A DNA stretch of 10,344 nucleotides, from assembly GCA_002400675.1 (NCBI GenBank), contig NVQY01000003.1, positions 23,560 to 33,903 on the forward strand, in the 5' to 3' direction. This document shows, piece after piece, positions 6,856-10,344 of this stretch (within the stretch, counting starts at the first letter, position 1; each line of letters starts with the position of its first letter). The DNA is from Paracoccaceae bacterium (GTDB lineage Bacteria; Pseudomonadota; Alphaproteobacteria; Rhodobacterales; Rhodobacteraceae). The notes beneath the pieces were generated by a model that was not told the origin of the DNA, made no database searches, and saw only the letters and a program-made list of their open reading frames with translations. The position numbers and the translations under genes are program-made.

Positions 6856-7998
6856 ATGGGCAAGATCGGTTTAAGGGAATGGTTTGGTGCCGGGCGGGCG
6901 ATTGCCTCGGGTGATCTGATACGTTCGGACGGTCCGGGTCAGTATTGCGCCGGGTTCGAGAGCCGGCTTGCGGCGATGATGGGCAGTAAACATGCGTTAA
7001 GCGTCAACAGCGGCACCAGCGCGCTGACGGCAGCGTTGGCGGCGGCGGGCGTGGGGCCGGGCGACGAAGTGTTGGTGTCGGCCTATACCTGGATTGCCAG
7101 TGCGGCGGCCCCGGTTCTGGTGGGCGCGGTGCCGATCCTTGTGGATGTGGACGAGAGCCTGACCATGGATCCGGGCGATCTTGAACGTAAGATCACCCCG
7201 CACACAAAGGCGATCATCCCGGTACATATGATCAACCGGCCCTGTGACATGGGTCGGATCATGCAGATCGCCCGGCGTCACGATCTGTTGGTGATCGAGG
7301 ACGCCTGTCAGGCCATCGGTGTGCGTTATGGCGACCAGTATTGCGGCGCGATTGGTGATGTGGGCACGTTCAGTTTCAACCAGTACAAGAACATGTCCGC
7401 CGGCGAGGGTGGCGCGATCATCACCAGCGACACGGGGTTGTTTGCGCGGGCGTGGAATTACCACGACCTTGGGGTGGATTTCCGCGATCAGCACCTGAGC
7501 TATGCGGGGGCGGTGTTTGTTGGGTCGAACATGCGCTCATCAGAGATACAGGGCGCGATGCTGGATGTGCAGCTGGGCAAGCTGCCCCGGCGGTTGAAAC
7601 GGATGCGCCGCCGGTACGAGCTGTTGTTTGAGGCGTTGACGCGGGCCGGGTTGCCGGTGACGCCGCATCATGACCCGGACAACGCCGTCAGCCTTGCCGT
7701 TACGTTCGAGACCGAGGCCGAGGCCATCGCCTATGCCGGACATCGCGGGGTGGCGCGGCTGTTTGACAACTCGAAACATGTTTACACCAACTGGGATGCG
7801 ATCCTGAACAAACGCACGTTTCATCCGCGTATGGACCCTTGGGCGTGGGCCGCGCGTCCGATCGAATATGATCTGGACATGTGCGCGGGCACGCTGGATC
7901 TGTTGCGGCGCTCTTGCCGGGTGTCGCTGTTGGATCAGTATCCGCTGACGGTTGTACGGGTGTTGGCGCGGGCGCTGAGTGGGCGGGGTACGCGTTAG
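6856..7998 (+). CDS. DegT/DnrJ/EryC1/StrS family PLP-dependent aminotransferase
   Basis: Cytoplasmic sugar aminotransferase that would convert a keto-sugar nucleotide (or related cyclitol ketone) into its amino derivative for a glycan. From the ATG at 6856 it is 380 aa, the normal size. Visible landmarks: SGTSAL (52-57, phosphate binding), AYTWIASA (76-83), VIEDACQAIG with Asp149 (pairs with the PLP ring nitrogen) and SFNQYKNMSAGEGG with Lys178 as the Schiff-base lysine. GSNMRSSEIQGAML at 223-236 matches the partner-subunit loop. The start is uncertain: the frame is open upstream, with an ATG at 6781 (25 more residues) and a TTG at 6742. I prefer 6856 because the family fold starts just after it, a GGGGCGG lies 6 nt upstream, and a TATGAT hexamer at 6820-6825 could be the -10. 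The stop TAG shares bases with the flippase stop on the other strand. Confidence 0.9.
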   Translation: MGKIGLREWFGAGRAIASGDLIRSDGPGQYCAGFESRLAAMMGSKHALSVNSGTSALTAALAAAGVGPGDEVLVSAYTWIASAAAPVLVGAVPILVDVDESLTMDPGDLERKITPHTKAIIPVHMINRPCDMGRIMQIARRHDLLVIEDACQAIGVRYGDQYCGAIGDVGTFSFNQYKNMSAGEGGAIITSDTGLFARAWNYHDLGVDFRDQHLSYAGAVFVGSNMRSSEIQGAMLDVQLGKLPRRLKRMRRRYELLFEALTRAGLPVTPHHDPDNAVSLAVTFETEAEAIAYAGHRGVARLFDNSKHVYTNWDAILNKRTFHPRMDPWAWAARPIEYDLDMCAGTLDLLRRSCRVSLLDQYPLTVVRVLARALSGRGTR

Positions 7999-9425
7999 CG
8001 CGCGGTTGGCAGCACCAGAATGCCGCGGATCAGGCAGAACGCCAGCATCGCCACCCAGACCACAAACACCACGCCAACGGTGGCGGCCAGCCCGAGGGCA
8101 ATGCTGAGGCTGTCGCGGATTGGGGCCATAGCCAGGATCGTCGCGGTGCAGGCAAGGGTGATGAAACCGGCGGGCACAAAGCTGTGGCTGAGGTCGGCGC
8201 GGGTCAGCGACAATATCCGCACCATCGCCACCAGAGATGCCACGCCGATCGCTATGTTGGCCAGCAAGACCGCATAGGCCGCCGCTTCGCCGCTGAAACG
8301 ACCGAACAGCAGCAGGAACGCCAGCATCAGCGCCGCGCCGGCGACGCGAATGTATAGCTGTAGTTTTGAGCGTTCGAGGCAGACCATGGTCGGCTCTAAC
8401 AGGTTGCCGATGCTGAGGAACGCGCGCGCCATCGACAGGATCGCCACAACGCCCGCCGCCGCGCCCCATTTGGCGTCAAACAGCGTGGCGACGATGGCCG
8501 GGGCCATCAGTGTCACGCCCCCCAAAAGCGGCCAGACCAGCGCGTTGGAGACGGCCATGTTTTCCACCCACGCGCGGCGGATCAGGTTTTGGTCGCCGCT
8601 GGCCTCAAGGCGGGCAAAGCGCGACCAGCTCATCATTGTCAGGGGTTGCAGCAAAACGTCGCCTGCGGTGTTGGCGATCCGCGCGCCGCCGCGATAGGCC
8701 CCGACCGCGCCCGGGTTCAGGAAGGCCGCCAGCACCAGATCGCCGCCGTAGTTGGAAAACATCGTCACATTCACCGACCCCCAGATCGGCAGGGCCGCGC
8801 GCAGGGATGCCCGCGCCACGACGCCGTCAAAGCGCAGGCGCGGCAGGCGGCGCACCAGCCCCGCGGTGATCAACAGTCCGGTCAGCGCCCAGACAAGGCG
8901 CGACAGGATCAGGCTGAACATGCCAAACCCGGCGGAGAACCCATAAAGGGCCACACCAAACCCAACCAGTTCAGAGGCAAACACATAGACGGTCGCGCCA
9001 CGAATGCGCCCGGCCTGCACCAGCAGGGCTTCGTTCCAGGCGGTCAGGGTGAACAGTACCGGGATTGGCGACATGGAAATCAGGGCAAAGCCAATCGGGT
9101 TGTCCAGCCCGCCGACAAGATAGCCGATACCAGCCGAAACCGCCGCGCCGATCCCGCCCACCGCGAGGATCATCCAGAACAGCGTGTCGGCCTTATCAGT
9201 GACGTCATCCAGCCGCAGCACCGCATGGTAAAGCCCGCTGAACACATGGGTATTGGCGATGACAATGATAGCCCATGCAAGGGCGTAGGTTCCGAACTCG
9301 GTCAGGTCCAGATGGCGCGAGGCGACCAGCACCAGCAGGAACGCGGTGACCTGCCCGCCAATCCGGGTGATGACGCCCACCAGATACTGAGAGCCGAGGA
9401 TTTTCAGCAAGGCATATTGCCCCAA
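7995..9425 (-). CDS. Oligosaccharide flippase family (Wzx/MOP-like) membrane protein
   Basis: Integral inner-membrane protein, 476 aa, with about 12-14 hydrophobic segments spread over the whole length (for example about 25-37, 48-66, 83-104, 112-130, 150-170, 174-190, 299-316, 322-342, 358-375, 381-402, 417-434, 441-466). The opening (LGSQYLVGVITRIGGQVTAFLLVLVASRHLDLTEFGTYALAW) is typical of polysaccharide biosynthesis/flippase proteins of the MOP superfamily, which move undecaprenyl-linked oligosaccharides across the membrane. NPGAVGAYRGGARIA at 237-251 matches the usual conserved segment before the second half. No ATG opens the frame. The first usable start is the TTG at 9423-9425 behind a weak GTGGG, and an in-frame TTG five codons later is an alternative; the frame is closed by a TGA near 9494. 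Context with an initiating sugar transferase and an aminotransferase supports a glycan export role. Confidence 0.88.
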   Translation of the reverse strand: MGQYALLKILGSQYLVGVITRIGGQVTAFLLVLVASRHLDLTEFGTYALAWAIIVIANTHVFSGLYHAVLRLDDVTDKADTLFWMILAVGGIGAAVSAGIGYLVGGLDNPIGFALISMSPIPVLFTLTAWNEALLVQAGRIRGATVYVFASELVGFGVALYGFSAGFGMFSLILSRLVWALTGLLITAGLVRRLPRLRFDGVVARASLRAALPIWGSVNVTMFSNYGGDLVLAAFLNPGAVGAYRGGARIANTAGDVLLQPLTMMSWSRFARLEASGDQNLIRRAWVENMAVSNALVWPLLGGVTLMAPAIVATLFDAKWGAAAGVVAILSMARAFLSIGNLLEPTMVCLERSKLQLYIRVAGAALMLAFLLLFGRFSGEAAAYAVLLANIAIGVASLVAMVRILSLTRADLSHSFVPAGFITLACTATILAMAPIRDSLSIALGLAATVGVVFVVWVAMLAFCLIRGILVLPTAR

Positions 9426-9505
9426 GAACCCACGGAATTCAACAGGGGCAAGGCCGGACCCAACATCAATTTCCCCTGTGCCGGAAGGCCATCACAGATA
9501 CCCCT

Positions 9506-9520
9506 GTTTCACGCTGAAAC
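9506..9520. promoter_or_regulatory. Palindrome GTTTCA-CGC-TGAAAC, candidate operator
   Basis: Perfect 6-bp arms around a 3-nt centre, a form typical of sites for small dimeric helix-turn-helix regulators. It lies 81 nt upstream of the flippase start, where a minus-strand promoter would be expected. No matching regulator gene is present in the window, so the assignment rests on symmetry and position alone. Confidence 0.35.
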
Positions 9521-9605
9521 CCACCTTGATTAACGCCCTATCGTAAACCACAGGACCGGGTTTTTTCCAAGAGGGACCGGCAGGGACCACAGGCAATCGC
9601 GCCGT

Positions 9606-9650
9606 GAAAACCACCAACCCACCGCCTTTGGTGCGGTTTTCCAAGGTGGT
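9606..9650. other. Cluster of competing stem-loops
   Basis: Several mutually exclusive pairings fall in 45 nt: GAAAACC (9606-9612) with GGTTTTC (9635-9641), ACCGC (9621-9625) with GCGGT (9633-9637), and ACCACC (9610-9615) with GGTGGT (9645-9650). Overlapping alternative helices are what an RNA switch or small RNA would show, but GC-rich A-tract/T-tract sequence can give this by chance. No T-run follows, so this is not a standard terminator. Confidence 0.3.
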
Positions 9651-9891
9651 GCCTGTTAGGGATTCGCGAACAATCCCGCAAAATACACGGCATCTAGTCC
9701 AAATGAGAGACAATTCCCGCGCTGATCGAAACCAGTAATCTTCAACCCTGTATGGGCCTGCGTTAATTCTACGGCATTTGAAACAGATTGTTTCTGCATG
9801 TCTGCGCGAATTGTGGCAGAAGTTCGGCTAGAAAGTGGTCTTGACAAGATCGCTATGTAAATAGTTCACCTTTTCATCCGGGATGGAAACG

Positions 9892-10344
9892 ATGCCTTTT
9901 GACCGGGACTTACATTCACCCTTTAGCCAGTTGCATTTTCAACGCAACTTTGGCGACACGCAGGGCCGTGCGCCTGTGACGGGCCAGTCTGCTGGCCGGT
10001 CTGCGGGGCGGGGGACGGTGGTCAAATGGCTATTTGACAAGAGTTTTGCGATCCTTCTGGGCCTTGCGATGGCACCGTTACTGGCGCTGATCCTGGGCGT
10101 TGTCTATGTGCGCGGCGGGGGAAATCCGCTGTTTTCCCATCGGCGGATCGGCAAGGGTGGCGCACCGTTCAACTGTCTCAAGATCCGGACAATGGGACCA
10201 GAAGCGCAAAGCGAATTGCAAGACCTGCTGGCGATTGACCCGATTGCCCGCAAGGAATGGGAAACCAGTTTCAAGCTGCATCGCGACCCACGGGTGGACG
10301 CCTTCGGGGCGTTCCTGCGCAAATCCAGTCTGGATGAATTGCCG
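9892..10344 (+). CDS. Initiating sugar-phosphate transferase (ExoY/WcaJ-like bacterial sugar transferase), 3' end cut by window
   Basis: Membrane enzyme that transfers a sugar-1-phosphate from a nucleotide sugar to undecaprenyl phosphate, the first step of exopolysaccharide or O-unit assembly. 151 residues are visible. A hydrophilic N-terminal stretch of about 42 residues precedes one membrane segment (about 45-75, KWLFDKSFAILLGLAMAP then LLALILGVVYV). This is followed by the family signature NPLFSHRRIGKGGAPFNCLKIRTM (79-101), then KLHRDPRVDAFGAFLRKSSLDELP (128-151), as in Pfam Bac_transf. The short layout without extra N-terminal helices or a CoA-binding-like domain matches the ExoY subtype (about 220 aa), so roughly 70 residues are missing. 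ATG 9892 has GGATGGAA just upstream; an in-frame ATG at 9883 would add three residues. The long region before it suggests it opens an exopolysaccharide operon to the right. Confidence 0.92.
   Translation, partial: MPFDRDLHSPFSQLHFQRNFGDTQGRAPVTGQSAGRSAGRGTVVKWLFDKSFAILLGLAMAPLLALILGVVYVRGGGNPLFSHRRIGKGGAPFNCLKIRTMGPEAQSELQDLLAIDPIARKEWETSFKLHRDPRVDAFGAFLRKSSLDELP

Larger units (their letters stand above)
9426..9882. other. Long divergent intergenic region between flippase and sugar transferase
   Basis: About 460 nt with no convincing gene. From left to right it holds a perfect palindrome at 9506-9520, direct repeats of GGACC at 9553, 9574 and 9584 and of ACCACAGG at 9547 and 9586, and a cluster of competing stem-loops at 9606-9650. 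Further right are an inverted repeat TTCTGC/GCAGAA (9792-9797, 9816-9821) and a consensus-like TTGACA at 9841 without a properly spaced -10. A 73-codon open frame runs on the minus strand at 9492-9713, but it has a TTG start and ordinary base composition, so I do not call it a gene. Confidence 0.6.

Noticed and set aside
7540..8469. 309-codon open frame on the minus strand spanning the flippase end and the aminotransferase
   Set aside because: Arg/Pro/Gln-rich with no recognisable domain; both real genes across it are well supported in other frames.
8589..9533. 314-codon open frame on the plus strand
   Set aside because: Antisense to the multi-helix flippase; composition is Gln/His/Gly-rich and no domain is recognisable.
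9561..9566. Run of six T as a possible intrinsic terminator
   Set aside because: No GC-rich hairpin directly precedes it on the plus strand, and no gene ends nearby.
9841..9869. TTGACA resembling a consensus -35 upstream of the sugar transferase
   Set aside because: No -10-like hexamer lies 16-18 nt downstream, and a start there would leave almost no leader before the ATG at 9892.
1..10344. Search for tRNA, rRNA, CRISPR arrays, insertion sequence ends and phage genes
   Set aside because: No regularly spaced repeats, transposase-like proteins or RNA gene landmarks were seen on reading both strands.

Overview
The window looks like a piece of chromosome from an alphaproteobacterium, most likely a Rhodobacteraceae/Roseobacter-type organism. 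This is inferred from the high GC content, the protein style and the gene families, not from a marker gene. It holds eight protein genes (two cut by the window edges), no RNA genes, no CRISPR array and no recognisable insertion sequence.

Left block (about 1-4951) is a PQQ-dependent alcohol oxidation locus. A periplasmic quinoprotein alcohol dehydrogenase (minus strand, C-terminus off the left edge) diverges from a tightly packed plus-strand operon of three exported proteins. These are an ABC-type substrate-binding protein of the family tied to PQQ-alcohol catabolism, a seven-bladed YVTN-type beta-propeller protein, and a DUF1194 von Willebrand A-like protein with an intact metal-binding motif. 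The genes are joined by a 4-nt overlap and a 1-nt gap. The dehydrogenase carries the Asp-x-Asp signature associated with lanthanide rather than calcium use. The 198-nt divergent spacer contains a strong 30-nt inverted repeat just upstream of the operon and three copies of a CGTATnGC motif. The ATPase and permease that usually accompany the binding protein are not found to its right.

Middle and right block (about 4958-10344) looks like the edge of a surface-polysaccharide locus. It contains a GMC-family FAD oxidoreductase (minus), a divergent DegT/DnrJ/EryC1/StrS aminotransferase (plus), a Wzx-like oligosaccharide flippase (minus) and the start of an ExoY/WcaJ-like initiating sugar-phosphate transferase (plus, cut by the right edge). 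The genes alternate in strand. The aminotransferase and flippase share their stop codons tail to tail in the four bases 7995-7998, and the GMC gene ends 6 nt from DUF1194. The likely division of labour is that the sugar transferase starts a lipid-linked glycan, the aminotransferase supplies an amino sugar and the flippase exports the repeat unit. The role of the GMC enzyme is unknown.

The largest stretch without a gene is 9426-9891. It contains a perfect GTTTCA-CGC-TGAAAC palindrome, phased GGACC repeats and a cluster of competing stem-loops, which makes it the best place to look for undescribed regulation or a small RNA.
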